DNA from: Chaetoderma sp. LZ-2023a | Taxonomy: Eukaryota > Mollusca > Caudofoveata > Chaetodermatida > Chaetodermatidae | Reading direction: 5' to 3' | Assembly: GCA_034401795.1 (NCBI GenBank) | Contig: CM067370.1 | Location: forward strand, 56,565,717 to 56,629,716 | DNA: 64,000 bases | Shown: positions 49,501 to 59,062 of the stretch, piece by piece | Numbering within the stretch: position 1 is the stretch's first letter | Layout: each line of letters begins with the position of its first letter | Translations under genes and position numbers: made by a program | Notes under the pieces: model-generated | Database searches by the model: none | Told to the model about the DNA's origin: nothing | What the model saw: only the letters and a program-made list of their open reading frames with translations

Positions 49501-52500
49501 CATTTGGCACGCAATGTTTTTCATTTGGCGCGTTTGTGTTTTTCATTTGGCACGCAATGTTTTTCATTTGGCACGCAATGTTTTTCATTTGGCGCGTTTG
49601 TGTTTTTCATTTGGCACGCAATTTTTTCATTTGGCGCATTTGTGTTTATCATTTGGCACGCAATGTTTTTCATTTGGCGCGTTTGTGTTTATCATTTGGC
49701 ACGCAATGTTTTTTATTTGGCGCGTTTGTGTTTATCATGTGGCACGCAATGTTTTTCATTTGGCGCATTTGTGTTTATCATTTGGCACGCAATGTTTTTC
49801 ATTTGGCGCGCAATGTTTTTCATTTGGCGCGTTTGTGTTTATCATTTGGCATGCAATGTTTTTCATTTGGCACGCAATGTTTTTCATTTGGCGCGTTTGT
49901 GTTTATCATTTGGCACGCAATGTTTTTCATTTGGCGCATTTGTGTTTATCATTTGGCACGCAATGTTTTTCATTTGGCGCGTTTGTGTTTATCATTTGGC
50001 ACGCACGGTTTTTATTTGGCGCGTTTGTGTTTATCATTTGGCACGCAATGTTTTTCATTTGGCGCGTTTGTGTTTATCATTTGGCACGCAATGTTTTTCA
50101 TTTGGCGCGTTTGTGTTTATCATTTGGCGCGGTTGTGTTTATCATTTGGCACGCAATGTTTTTCATTTGGCACGCAATGTTTTTCATTTGGCACGCAATG
50201 TTTTTCATTTGGCACGCAATGTTTTTCATTTGGCACGCAATGTTTTTCATTTGGCGCGTTTGTGTTTTTCATTTGGCACGCACTGTTTTTCATTTGGCAC
50301 GCATTTGTGTTTTTCATTTGGCACGCAATGTTTTTCATTTGGCACGCAATGTTTTTCATTTGGCGCGTTTGTGTTTTTCATTTGGCGCGTTTGTGTTTAT
50401 CATTTGGCACGCAATGTTTTTCATTTGGCACGCAATGTTTTTCATTTGGCGCGTTTGTGTTTATCATTTGGCACACAATGTTTTTCATTTGGCACGCAAT
50501 GTTTTTCATTTGGTGCGTTTGTGTTTTTCATTTGGCACGCAATGTTTTTCATTTGGCGCGTTTGTGTTTTTCATTTGGCACGCAATGTTTTTCATTTGGC
50601 ACGCAATGTTTTTCATTTGGCGCGTTTGTGTTTTTCATTTGGCACGCAATTTTTTCATTTGGCGCATTTGTGTTTATCATTTGGCACGCAATGTTTTTCA
50701 TTTGGCGCGTTTGTGTTTATCATTTGGCACGCAATGTTTTTTATTTGGCGCGTTTGTGTTTATCATGTGGCACGCAATGTTTTTCATTTGGCACGCAATG
50801 TTTTTCATTTGGCGCGTTTGTGTTTATCATTTGGTGCGAAATATTTTTCATTTGGCACGAAATGTTTTGCGTTTTGCACGCATATGTTTTGCTGCTGTCA
50901 CGTTTTTTTCTAACTGAGCTATACTGTAAGACAATTAGTTTTAAAATACTCAACAGCATATTTATTAAATAGCAAAGACATACAATTCGTACAATGTGTC
51001 TGTCTGACTATTAAGCATTTGAGACGGACTAAATCGAGTCATTCATGATGTAATTGATTATGACGTCAGCCTACACATCACATTGTTGATTATGACATCA
51101 TATGATGGATGGGTAAACTGCAAAGGTCCATTGAGTGAAGTACTGGCGTACCATTTTCCCCAGGTATTGGACACTCACAAAACTGGCTCAAGACCTCAAA
51201 ATCATTATTCTCATATATTTTGCATAGAGTATGTAAATAGTCTCGGCAGAGTTGACTGCGATTCACCTCCTGTGTTTTGGACTCGAAACTCAGAAAGTAT
51301 TGTTTATTGTTAATGTTGGATAATCAGAACAGGGTTCGTATTAGTAGGTGTTGTGTATGGGAGATCCCTTTAACCCTTACCACTCTGATGTCAATATTCT
51401 ATCTTTTACGGCGTCAATAACAAAGAAACTGGTGTCCATTTTTCAATGACTACGATAACATCTTCCACCAAATTTGTTGAAAAATGGACACCAGTTGATT
51501 TCTTAATTTAATTAGAAAATTTAAAATTTTGACATCAGAGTGGTAAGGGTTAACGATTAATCTGGTCCAAAAAGTCAGACATGTGGCTTCCTGCCATCTT
51601 GAAAGTTTGGATTAGTGTAATGACTTTCTGTAGCTTGTAATAATTGATTCAAAACTCAAAATCTATGTGTCGTATGGGACAGATCCCGATAAAATGTGAA
51701 ATTATATATGAAACCAGTTTCGATTAAGTTAAAAAAATAGTTTGTGGATTTGATGGATTGCCTCAGAATCAAAATCCATTAGATGATGTACAATACGGTG
51801 AGGATGCCTATCAAAATGTGCTCATGCTCAAAATCCAGCGTGGTCCAATATAGCCATCTTGAAAAGTTGTTTCTGTATAATAACACACAGTAACTCTGAG
51901 CAGTCACAATGAGAAATTGAAATCAATTGATTATGGTTATGATTGCATGACCTCATAATATATGCATGTGGACTGATATTATATAGATATTTACATAAGT
52001 GCATTTCAATCTTCGCAAATTCTAATCTAATTTCAAAATAATGTCCATGCTACCTTTGTCAAAGAAAATACTCTCATACATGTAGCTATTTTTGTGTGGT
52101 TTGACACAGACCTATTAATGTCATTCATTGTTGTGCCGTATGAACAGCATAACAACATCTCAATAATACATGCACTAGTAAAATATCCAGAGCAGTGTTT
52201 AATATTGCAACTATTGGCTAACCAGGAACCATTCTTGTATCCTTGCCCTTAGCAATGGACTTGAAGTTATCACGAAGCATTAAAGCTATAATGAATTCAA
52301 GGAAATGTTTATAAAAGTTCACTAACAATCACCTCCTTCAAGCAACTATAATAATTTGAGTTTGATATTGCATCCATCTGCATTTTTTAAAACATAAAAC
52401 CATTCCCATAACAATGATGGTGGACATTGTTCTGTTGGTTTCCACGGTGAGCAGAGCTGTATCCGTAGGGCGTAATAGAAGCGTAGTAGGTCAATACTAA

Positions 52501-55016
52501 TTGTGTATTTCCTATGGTACTAGTGAACCAAACATGGCTAAATATTTTTACGGCCCAGAACGTGCGGGAGCCCTATAGTAATCACTGTGTCCATCTGTCT
52601 GTCCGTCTGTCCTTGTATTCTGTTGGCCTATAAATGGACATTCAATAGGCAGATAATAAAATTTTTTCATCAAATTTGAGCATTAAAGAGTTAATGCACA
52701 CATGATTATTATCAATGTTCTTGTAAACAGCATAACGTACAAAATCACAGAATTTAATGAAACTTGAAAGATCAGTTCTTTATAATGGGTCAGGGCTTCC
52801 ACTAGTGGAAGTCTGGAAGTCCTATGCTCTCAATGTTCATGTTTGGACTCCCCAAGAACATATCACGGAAGTCCAGGACTTCCTCTTTTTTGGCCCTGTC
52901 ATCTCTAAAAACAATGTTTTTAACTAAATCATATGTATTTGAACCATTTTAGACTTCCATGTTTCCTGCTTGGACTCCCAATAGCATTAGCCAGGAAGTT
53001 CCGGACTTCCTGTCTTTAGAAATTAGTGGAAGCCCTGTGATGGGTAGATGTGCCTTTCGAACGATTCACCTTTATAGGTCCAAGATTTTAGGTGAAAATG
53101 GGCTTTTTAATGCAAAAACTCACAATTTCTGTTTTTCATTTTATTAGCTCACGTGGCCCGAAGGGCCATTCCTGCTGTACGTCCATCAAATTGCATCTCA
53201 TTTATGCTTTGACTGATTTCAACCAAATTTGTCTAGAGGCCATCTTGGATTTTCTGAAAATCTTTCATATTTGCCCTTTTTGAAACTGTCGGATAAACGG
53301 TTTGGCAGCCATCTTGTGGATCTTTTTCCTGCCAAAAATTCCCATACTAAAGCAATAGGTAATTTATAATGTCTTCGCGAGAACCACTGGACCAATTTCG
53401 TGTACATGGTCCATGGTTGTTCAAACAAAGCCGATCAGCCAATTTGTTTGGTGGCCATCTTGGATTTTAGTTGAAATGTCTTTAAAAATCTGCTCTGAAC
53501 CCGTTACGGGGATCAATTCAAAACGCATGAAATATCATCTAGGGCAAGAACTGCACCAAGTTTATTCAAGGGAACTTGATTGGCCAATTGGTTTAGTGGC
53601 CATCTTGGATAACCTACTTTTTGCCAAAACAACTCCAGAACTTCTGAACGGATTGGGCCGCAATTTGGCAGATATGATTAGGCACTGAGTGCCATTAAAG
53701 TTTGTTCAAGGGAAGGAGCTATGTCAGAAACATGGCCACAGTGGACCAATCAAAATGTAGTGTGTTTGGCGGGCATATTGGACTTGGAAAAATGTCCACA
53801 AACTCATTTAAAAGACTACTAAACCACACACCAACAATTTTGCATTAAAAAAAATGCATAGTGCTCCAGGTGACCGACACAGGCCCCTTGTTTTTTATAT
53901 GTTGAGGTTTTATGGGTTTTAATTTTTTTTAATCACGTGGAGGTTTTGAATAAAATTACTACCTATTGCATAGAGAAAGGTATTTTCAGTGATTGCGTGG
54001 CCCTCTGAGTCAAACAATTTTATCTAGTTATAACTAGTTCGCTAAAAAGTATTACTGCAACAACATAAAATCAAATTGTTCTCAAAAGAATCAACAGGTA
54101 ACATTTTGAATATTTTGAAACTGATTTGACTTGAAGCTATACTCAAATTAGTTTTAAAATATTCTACAAAATGTTTAATTGTAAATTCACAAAAGACATG
54201 CGATTCAGACACTTTCCGTCGGACACTTGCCCCTGTCATGATGGACCTATGTTATTGTGACATATAGCTAACAAGCGACATACTTTAATTATAACGTCAT
54301 GAGTGACATAGCAGATCCCTCCATTGTGAGCTATAGCAACTATACTCCTTCATAGCTGTTTGGAATGTAATGGTTTAGTAGTTTTTCTCTTAACTCTTTA
54401 ACCCTTGAATTTATTCAAGAAAATTTAAATTTTCTCAATAGAAATGTCCATTTGCAGACCAAGAGAAGACCATTTTTGACAATTTACCACTGGAATTCCA
54501 GTGGTAAATTTTCAAAAATAGTCTTCTTTTGGTCTGCAAAAGAACATTTCTCAAGACCACTGCAGAAGCCGTTTTTTGGCTGAGATGAGTGTTAAAGGGT
54601 TAAATATCTGATCTGATTCATCTATTTTGGCAGCCAATATTAAAATCCGGCAACAGATACAGTACTGTTACAGACATGACGGATGAAAAGCTGATGAATG
54701 TCACTCCGGACAAACAGATTGTATGGTAATTATATTTAAACAGCATTCAACATATGATACTCATAGTACACACAGACACCTGTTTGTCTACTGTTTATTA
54801 CTTTCTGTAATAACTTAAAGCATTTGTTTTGATGGTACCTTTCTTTCTCATGTACTGTTGTTACATTTTGTAATATCTTCAGGGATTAGATTGTAGGATT
54901 CTCCTCTCTGTCATGTGTGTCCTGTACTATAGTTAGTACCCAGGATTTATGGAGACTGTGTGGCAATGGGATTAACTTTAGCAATAATAAGCAAAATCAT
55001 TCCAACAATTGTATAT
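40574..55016 (+). CDS. Unrecognised host gene, five exons (3' end not seen)
   Basis: Exons 40574-40637, 41476-41561, 42892-43002, 54634-54725 and 54944-55016 join in one open frame. Every acceptor ends in AG (TTTTAG, ACTTAG, TTGGCAG, ACCCAG) and every donor starts with GT (GTACGT, GTAGGG, GTGAGT, GTAATT, GTGAGT). Phases fit exactly: 64 nt, then 86 (completes a GAT codon), 111, 92, then 73 completing TGG. Product so far is about 142 residues: an acidic N-terminus (MDEDNVTDLADQTVQVILAE), HPAVSVEHIEDGLNHGDIVT, TPDKQIV, then a hydrophobic stretch (CVAMGLTLAIISKIIPTIVY) that may be a membrane segment. I do not recognise the family. ATG at 40574 is preceded by an acceptor-like CCCTCAG, so a 5' untranslated exon probably lies upstream. 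The third intron is 11.6 kb and carries the satellite; small exons hidden in it cannot be excluded. Confidence 0.65.
42418..42592. mobile_element. TTAA-type MITE
   Basis: Starts TTAACGCTTTAATGGTC and ends GACCATTAA, with core ACTGGAATGACTGGCTCTG...AAGTCAGTCACTTCAG. It lies in intron 2 of the host gene. Confidence 0.75.
42716..42830. repeat. 22-bp minisatellite (TACTGCATGCAGCCTTTCACTA)
   Basis: Five consecutive units with the last one variant (TTTTGCTG). Each contains the palindrome CTGCATGCAG. It lies in intron 2, 60 bases before exon 3. Confidence 0.9.
43101..43340. mobile_element. TTAA-type MITE, best-preserved long copy
   Basis: Left TTAACCCTTTAATGGTCA, right TGACCATTAAAAGGTTAA. The long stem contains GGAATGACTGGCTC...GAGCCAGTCATTCC, with outer arms CATTTACAGGTCAAGAGAAT and ATTCTCTTGGCCTGTAAATAG. 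TTAA at both ends fits a piggyBac-type target. It lies just after exon 3. Confidence 0.8.
43730..43860 (-). repeat. Degenerate, inverted relative of the 21/22-bp satellite
   Basis: On the minus strand the words GTTTTGCATCTGGCACGTTACT and TTTTCTTCTTGGCGCATTTTTG repeat with about 22-base spacing. They clearly resemble the satellite units TTTTTCATTTGGCACGCAATG and TTTGGCGCGTTTGTG, which read on the plus strand from 45082. The 66- to 72-residue open frames here are by-products. Confidence 0.6.
44076..44280. repeat. Long imperfect fold-back (MITE or hairpin)
   Basis: Left arm GTTCTTGCTGTTCGCGAACAG...CCCGAACAAAATTTCTACTCC pairs with right arm GGAGTGGAAATCTTGTTCAGG...TTGTTCATGAACGACAAGAA around a loop of about 11 bases near 44180. 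The innermost 21 bases pair at about 18 positions. Short open frames on both strands reflect the symmetry. Confidence 0.65.
44690..44860. repeat. ~90-bp direct tandem duplication
   Basis: TCTCATTCGGTTGCTTTCGCATTTAC...ACATCCAGCGCAGCGAAACATGCCGACC recurs 90 bases later with few changes. It lies directly upstream of the satellite and may be an older edge of it. Confidence 0.75.
45082..50890 (+). repeat. 21/22-bp satellite with 2611-bp higher-order repeat
   Basis: About 270 units of two kinds: 21-bp CATTTGGCACGCAATGTTTTT and 22-bp CATTTGGCGCGTTTGTG plus TTTAT or TTTTT. A marker variant (GGCATGCAATG) recurs at intervals of 876, 1028, 707, 876 and 1028 bases, so blocks of 876+1028+707 form a 2611-bp repeat. 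About 45315-47830 is repeated at about 47926-50441 almost without change. No forward frame contains a stop, because neither unit has one in any of its three phases, so frames of up to 1936 codons result. This is an effect of the motif, not evidence of a protein. It lies in the third visible intron of the host gene; edges decay into CACGAAATG and TTTTGCACGCATATG. Confidence 0.95.
51370..51553. mobile_element. TTAA-flanked MITE with 24-bp perfect inverted ends
   Basis: TTAACCCTTACCACTCTGAT...ATCAGAGTGGTAAGGGTTAA, perfect over 24 bases. Inside is a second pair, ACTGGTGTCCATTTTTCAA and TTGAAAAATGGACACCAGT. It is a different subfamily from the CCCTTTAATGGTC MITEs. Confidence 0.85.
52610..52697. 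mobile_element. Half of a TTAA-type MITE
   Basis: TTGGCCTATAAATGGACATTCAATAGGCAGATA...GAGCATTAAAGAGTTAA matches the right half of the MITE at 43101-43340. The left half is absent. Confidence 0.65.
52791..53037. mobile_element. hAT-type MITE with 8-bp target duplication
   Basis: Ends CAGGGCTTCCACTA and TAGTGGAAGCCCTG are inverted over 14 bases. The flanks TAATGGGT (52783-52790) and TGATGGGT (53038-53045) match at seven of eight bases, as expected for an 8-bp hAT target duplication. The inside holds two diverged GGACTCCC...GGAAGTCC...GGACTTCCT units. Confidence 0.8.
53144..53893 (+). mobile_element. CTCAC-type repeat element
   Basis: Begins TTAGCTCACGTGGCCCGAAG, the first half of the 5' palindrome. 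It has the shared body (GTGGCCATCTTGGATTTT, CCAAGTTTATTCAAGGG, CCATTAAAGTTTGTTC) and ends CCGACACAGGCCCCTTGTT, a shortened form of the 3' hairpin. Confidence 0.75.
54398..54603. mobile_element. TTAA-type MITE
   Basis: TTAACCCTTG...GTTAAAGGGTTAA ends. The stem is TTTACCACTGGAATTCCAGTGGTAAA. It lies immediately before exon 4 of the host gene (54634), so its right end is within 31 bases of the acceptor. Confidence 0.75.
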
Positions 55017-55067
55017 GTGAGTACAAATTTGGAAATCATAATTGCTTAATATTTCTTTTTCAACCGG

Positions 55068-55243
55068 TTAGCTCACTTGGCCTCAAACAATGCAATGGTG
55101 ACCATCCTTATGTCGTCAACTTTTCCCTTCAACAACGTCTGGGCTGATTTCCATCAAATTTTGCATGAAGCATCTTTAGGGAATAGAGATCCAAGATTGT
55201 TCAAGCGAAGTTGATTGGTCAGTGGTCATAAGTGTGCTATTTT
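55068..55243 (+). mobile_element. CTCAC-type repeat element, 5' part, interrupted
   Basis: Begins TTAGCTCACTTGGCCTC, 51 bases after exon 5, and continues with AAGCATCTTTAGGGAATAGAG. It is cut at 55244 by the 5' palindrome of a second copy. Confidence 0.65.
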
Positions 55244-56007
55244 GAGCTCTCCTGGCCCAGAGGGCCAAGTGAGCTTATGCCATGGAAGACGTCCATTGTC
55301 CGTCAAATCAAATCCGGCGTCTGAGACGTATAGAGATTCAATTTTGTTCAAGCGTAGCCGATCGGCCAATTTGGCCAGCGGTCATCTTTGATTGTGGCCG
55401 ATTTTTAGAAATGTCTAAAAAAATCTCTGTAACCGCTTGGGGGATCAATTTAAACTCATGAAATATCGATTAAGGCAACAGCTGAACCAAGTTTGTTCAA
55501 GGGAACTTATTAGGCAAATAATGTTGGCGGCCATCTTGGGTGACATAGTTTAAGCGAAAATGACTTCTCCAGAGCCACTTAACGGTTGCAGGCCGAAACT
55601 TTGGAGATATGATTAAAGACTAAGGGCGATTAAAGATTGTTCAAGGGAAGTTGATAGGTAGAAAAACATGGCGGCCATGGACCAATCAAAATATAGCATG
55701 CATGGAAGCTATTTTGAATTTTTTATTTGATGGATTTTATAGCCGAAATTGGTTTTATATAGTTTTTTGGGTATTCCGATTTCAAATTTACCAGTTGTAA
55801 ACATTTGTCTGACAGCCCCCGTTGATCATTTTCCCGCTAAAAGCTCCCGTACTAAAGCTATTTAGGAAATGTGTAATGTCTTCTCAAGAACCACTGTGGC
55901 GATTTCGTGTATATTTGGCAGAAAGTATCCTTAGGGCAATAGAGATCCAACTTTGCTCAAACGAAGCCAATTTGGCCGATGGCCATCTTGGGTCTTCGCT
56001 GATTTTT

Positions 56008-57598
56008 ATACCCCGCCAAAAAATTTGGCAGGGTATTATGTAATGGCGCCATCCGGGCGGGTGGTCGGTCAGGCGTGCGGGCGGCAGAGTGGTTGCCGGA
56101 TGAAAACTGTTACTGTTTGTCCGATGGCATTTAAACTTCATAGGGTGGTTAGACTAGGTCTGGGGAAGAAACCTATCGAAATCGACGATGATCCGAAATC
56201 CAAGATGGCCGCCAGCCACCGGCGGCCATCTTGAAAATTGGTTTCCGGATGATAGCTCCGTTATCGTTTATCGGATCGCTTTGAAACTTCCTGGAGTGGT
56301 TGGACTAGGTCTGGGGAAGAAGCCTATTGAAAGGGACGATGATCTGAAATCCAAGATGGTCGCCAGCCACCGGACGGCCACCTTGAAAATTGGTTCCAAA
56401 TGATAACTCCATTACCGTTTATCGGATTGCTTGGAAACTTGATAGAGTGATTGGACTAGGTCTGAGCAAGAAACTGATTGAAATGAATGATCCAAAATCC
56501 AAGATGGCTGCCAGCCACAGGCGGCCATCTTGAAAATTGGTTTCCGGATGATAACTCTGTTAACATTTATCGGATCGCATTGAAACTTCATATGGTGGTT
56601 AGACTAGGTCTGGGGAAGAAACCTATCGAAATCGACGATGATCCGAAATCCAAGATGGCCGCCAGCCACCGGCGGCCATCTTGAAAATTGGTTTCCGGAT
56701 GATAGCTCCGTTATCATTTATCGGATCGCTTTGAAACTTCCTGGAGTGGTTGGACTAGGTCTGGGGAAGAAGCCTATTGAAAGGGACGATGATCTGAAAT
56801 CCAAGATGGTCGCCAGCCACCGATGGCCGCCTTGAAAATTGGTTACCAAATGATAACTCTGTTACCGTTTATCGGATTGCTTGGAAACTTGATAGAGTGA
56901 TTGGACTAGGTCTGAGCAAGAAACTGATTGAAATGAATGATCCAAAATCCAAGATGGCTGCCAGCCACAGGCGGCCATCTTGAAAATTGGTTTCCGGGTG
57001 ATAACTCTGTTAACATTTATCGGATCGCTTTGAAACTTCATAGAGTGGTTGGACTAGGTCTGAGGAAGAAACCTCTCGAGATTGACAATGACACAATTCC
57101 AAGATGGCTGCCAGCCACCAGTGGCCATCTTGAAAATTGGTTTCCAGATGATAACTTGTTACCGTTTATCGGATCGCTTTGAAGCGCCATATGGTGGTTG
57201 GACTAGGTGTGACGAAGTAACCTATCGAAATTGACAATGATCTGAAATTCAAGATGGCCACCAGCCACCATCTTGAAAATTGGTTTCTGGATGATACCTC
57301 TGTTCCCGTTTATCGGATCGCTTTGAAACTTCATAGGGTGATTGGATAGGTCTGGCGAAAAAACCCTATGGAAATTGATGATGATCCGAACTCCAAGATG
57401 GCCGCCAGCCATGGGCTGCGATCTTGAAAGTTTGTTTCTGGATGATACCTCCTTGACCATTTAGTGGATCGCTTTGACACTTCATAAGGATGACTGGTCT
57501 GATGAGTCTGAGGAAGAAATAAATATTTCCTGATAGCTCTCATTCATTGGTTTGTCATCATGGTAAGGTATTATGCACCGTTTGCGGTGCTCTTGTTA
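56008..57598 (+). mobile_element. Nested tandem-repeat element with 7-bp target duplication
   Basis: Flanked by GATTTTT (56001-56007 and 57599-57605). The paralogous copy near 55398 has a single GATTTTTAGAAATG, that is, an empty site. The 5' end is a palindrome (ACCCCGCCAAA AAA TTTGGCAGGGT) and the 3' end a hairpin (GCACCG TTTG CGGTGC) followed by TCTTGTTA. Nine internal units of about 150 bases lie between. There is no ORF of its own. The layout recalls pearl/HINE (Helentron-related) elements of molluscs, but the assignment is uncertain. Confidence 0.75.
56180..57480. repeat. ~150-bp tandem units (nine copies)
   Basis: Each unit has CCAAGATGGCCGCCAGCCAC, then GGCGGCCATCTTGAAAATTG, then TATCGGATCGCTTTGAAACTT. 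Centres lie near 56202, 56355, 56500, 56654, 56806, 56956, 57102, 57253 and 57396. The first two words form an inverted repeat inside each unit. Short frames across several units are incidental. Confidence 0.9.
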
Positions 57599-58084
57599 GA
57601 TTTTTAGAAATGTCTGAAACCGCTTAGGGGATCGATTTAAAACTCTGAAATATCATTTGGGGCAAGACATGAACCAAGTTTGTTCAAGGGAACTTGATTG
57701 TTTAGCGGCCATCTTGGATGACCTAGTTTTTGCGAAAACGACTACTGAATTGCTGACCGGATCGGATCGGATAGAAATTGGGCAAATATGATTAGAGACG
57801 AAAGCCCATTAAAGTTTGTCGATGGAAAATAAATAAAAAACTATGGCCACCATGGATCAATAAAAAATTTGCGGCTCTCCTGGGTTTTCTGAAAACTTCA
57901 GAGAAGATCATCTAAAAGACTATTTACATGTATTAACCACTGGACCAATTTTAATAAAACTTGGATACACCTTCTTCACAGAATTTAGATTGGTAAGTCT
58001 TTCCAGTGGTCATCTCATTTTGTTAGTTTGTGCAAATGGCCAATAATTCCGGGTGAGCGATACAGGCCCCTTGGGCCTCTTGTT

Positions 58085-59062
58085 CTGTTGGCCATCATGG
58101 ATTTTCTGAAAACTTTCCAAGAATCATTTAAAATGCTATTCCTCCAATATAAATGGTCCGATTTCAACAAAACTTGGGTGGACTAATTCTATGCTGCTAG
58201 GCTTCAACACTTGTAACGAGAATTTTGATTGGTCAATTATTCTGATGACCATCTTAAATTTTCTGGAAATATCTGGAAATCAGTTAAAAAGCTACTCCTC
58301 ATTATCCACTTAGCTGATTTCAAGCAAACTCGGCTGGAAGGACCCTTGAGTTGTATGTTTGGGAACTTGTGTACAGAATTTTGATTGGTCAATTTTTTCA
58401 GCGGCTATCTTGAATTTTCCCAAAAAAATTTTAGGAAATCAATTAAAAGCCTATACATTAACCACTTGGCTGATTTCTAGCAAACTCGGGTGGAAGGATC
58501 CTAGAGTGGTATGCTTCAGAAATTGTATACAGAATATTGATTGATCAATTTTTTGGCAGCCATCTTAAATTTTCTGGGAAATGTCACGAATTCATTTAAA
58601 CTACTACTCATTATCTGCTTTGACAATTTCACCCAAATTTGGCTGGAAGGATACTATAGTGGTACATTTCAGAGCTTGTAGACATCATTTTTATTGCTAA
58701 CATTTTTCGGCAACCGTCTTGGATTTTCCAAAGATTTTGGGACATCAGATAAAAGGCTCCTCATTAACCGCTGGGCCGATTTAAACCAAACTTGGTTGGA
58801 AGGACCCTAGGCTAGTACGCTTCAGAATTGGTATACAAAATTTTGACTACTTGATTCTTTTATTGATGACCATCTTGGATTGTGCGAAAAATTTCTGGAA
58901 ATCATTTAAAACGCTACTCATTAACCGCTGGGGATAATTTTGATTGGTCAGTGTTTTGGCAGCCATCTTTGATTTTCTGAAAATTTTATGGAACCATTTA
59001 AAAATTGTACTCATTAATCATTCATAAATCAATAGCCCATAATTGTCCAAATTGGTCAATTT
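58085..59062 (+). repeat. Array of ~150-160-bp diverged units
   Basis: Words GAATTTTGATTGGTCAATT, CATCTTGGATTTTC, AACCACTTGGCTGATTTC and CAAACTTGGTTGGAAGGA recur about six times (near 58230, 58378, 58535, 58690, 58850 and 58935). It follows directly after the CTTGTT end at 58084 and may be the continuation of the element interrupted at 55243. Confidence 0.75.

Larger units (their letters stand above)
55244..58084 (+). mobile_element. CTCAC-type repeat element, full copy with nested insertion
   Basis: 5' palindrome GAGCTCTCCTGGCCC / GGGCCAAGTGAGCT (55244-55276). The body holds GGCCATCTTGG and CAAGTTTGTTCAAGGGAACTT words. The 3' end is GGGTGAGCGATACAGG with the hairpin AGGCCCCTTGGGCCT and then CTTGTT. 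About 1.25 kb without the inserted element at 56008-57598. No coding capacity was seen. Confidence 0.75.

Noticed and set aside
45082-50890. CRISPR-like array
   Set aside because: There are no unique spacers; unit follows unit directly, and the context is a eukaryotic intron.
45107-50917. Open frame of 1936 codons as a giant repeat protein
   Set aside because: All three forward frames are equally open and the unit length is not a constant multiple of three, so no frame is favoured; it is a satellite.
55953-57182. Several 65- to 93-residue frames with repeated NPRWPPATGGHLENWF words
   Set aside because: They are translations of the 150-bp tandem units, restarting in each unit.
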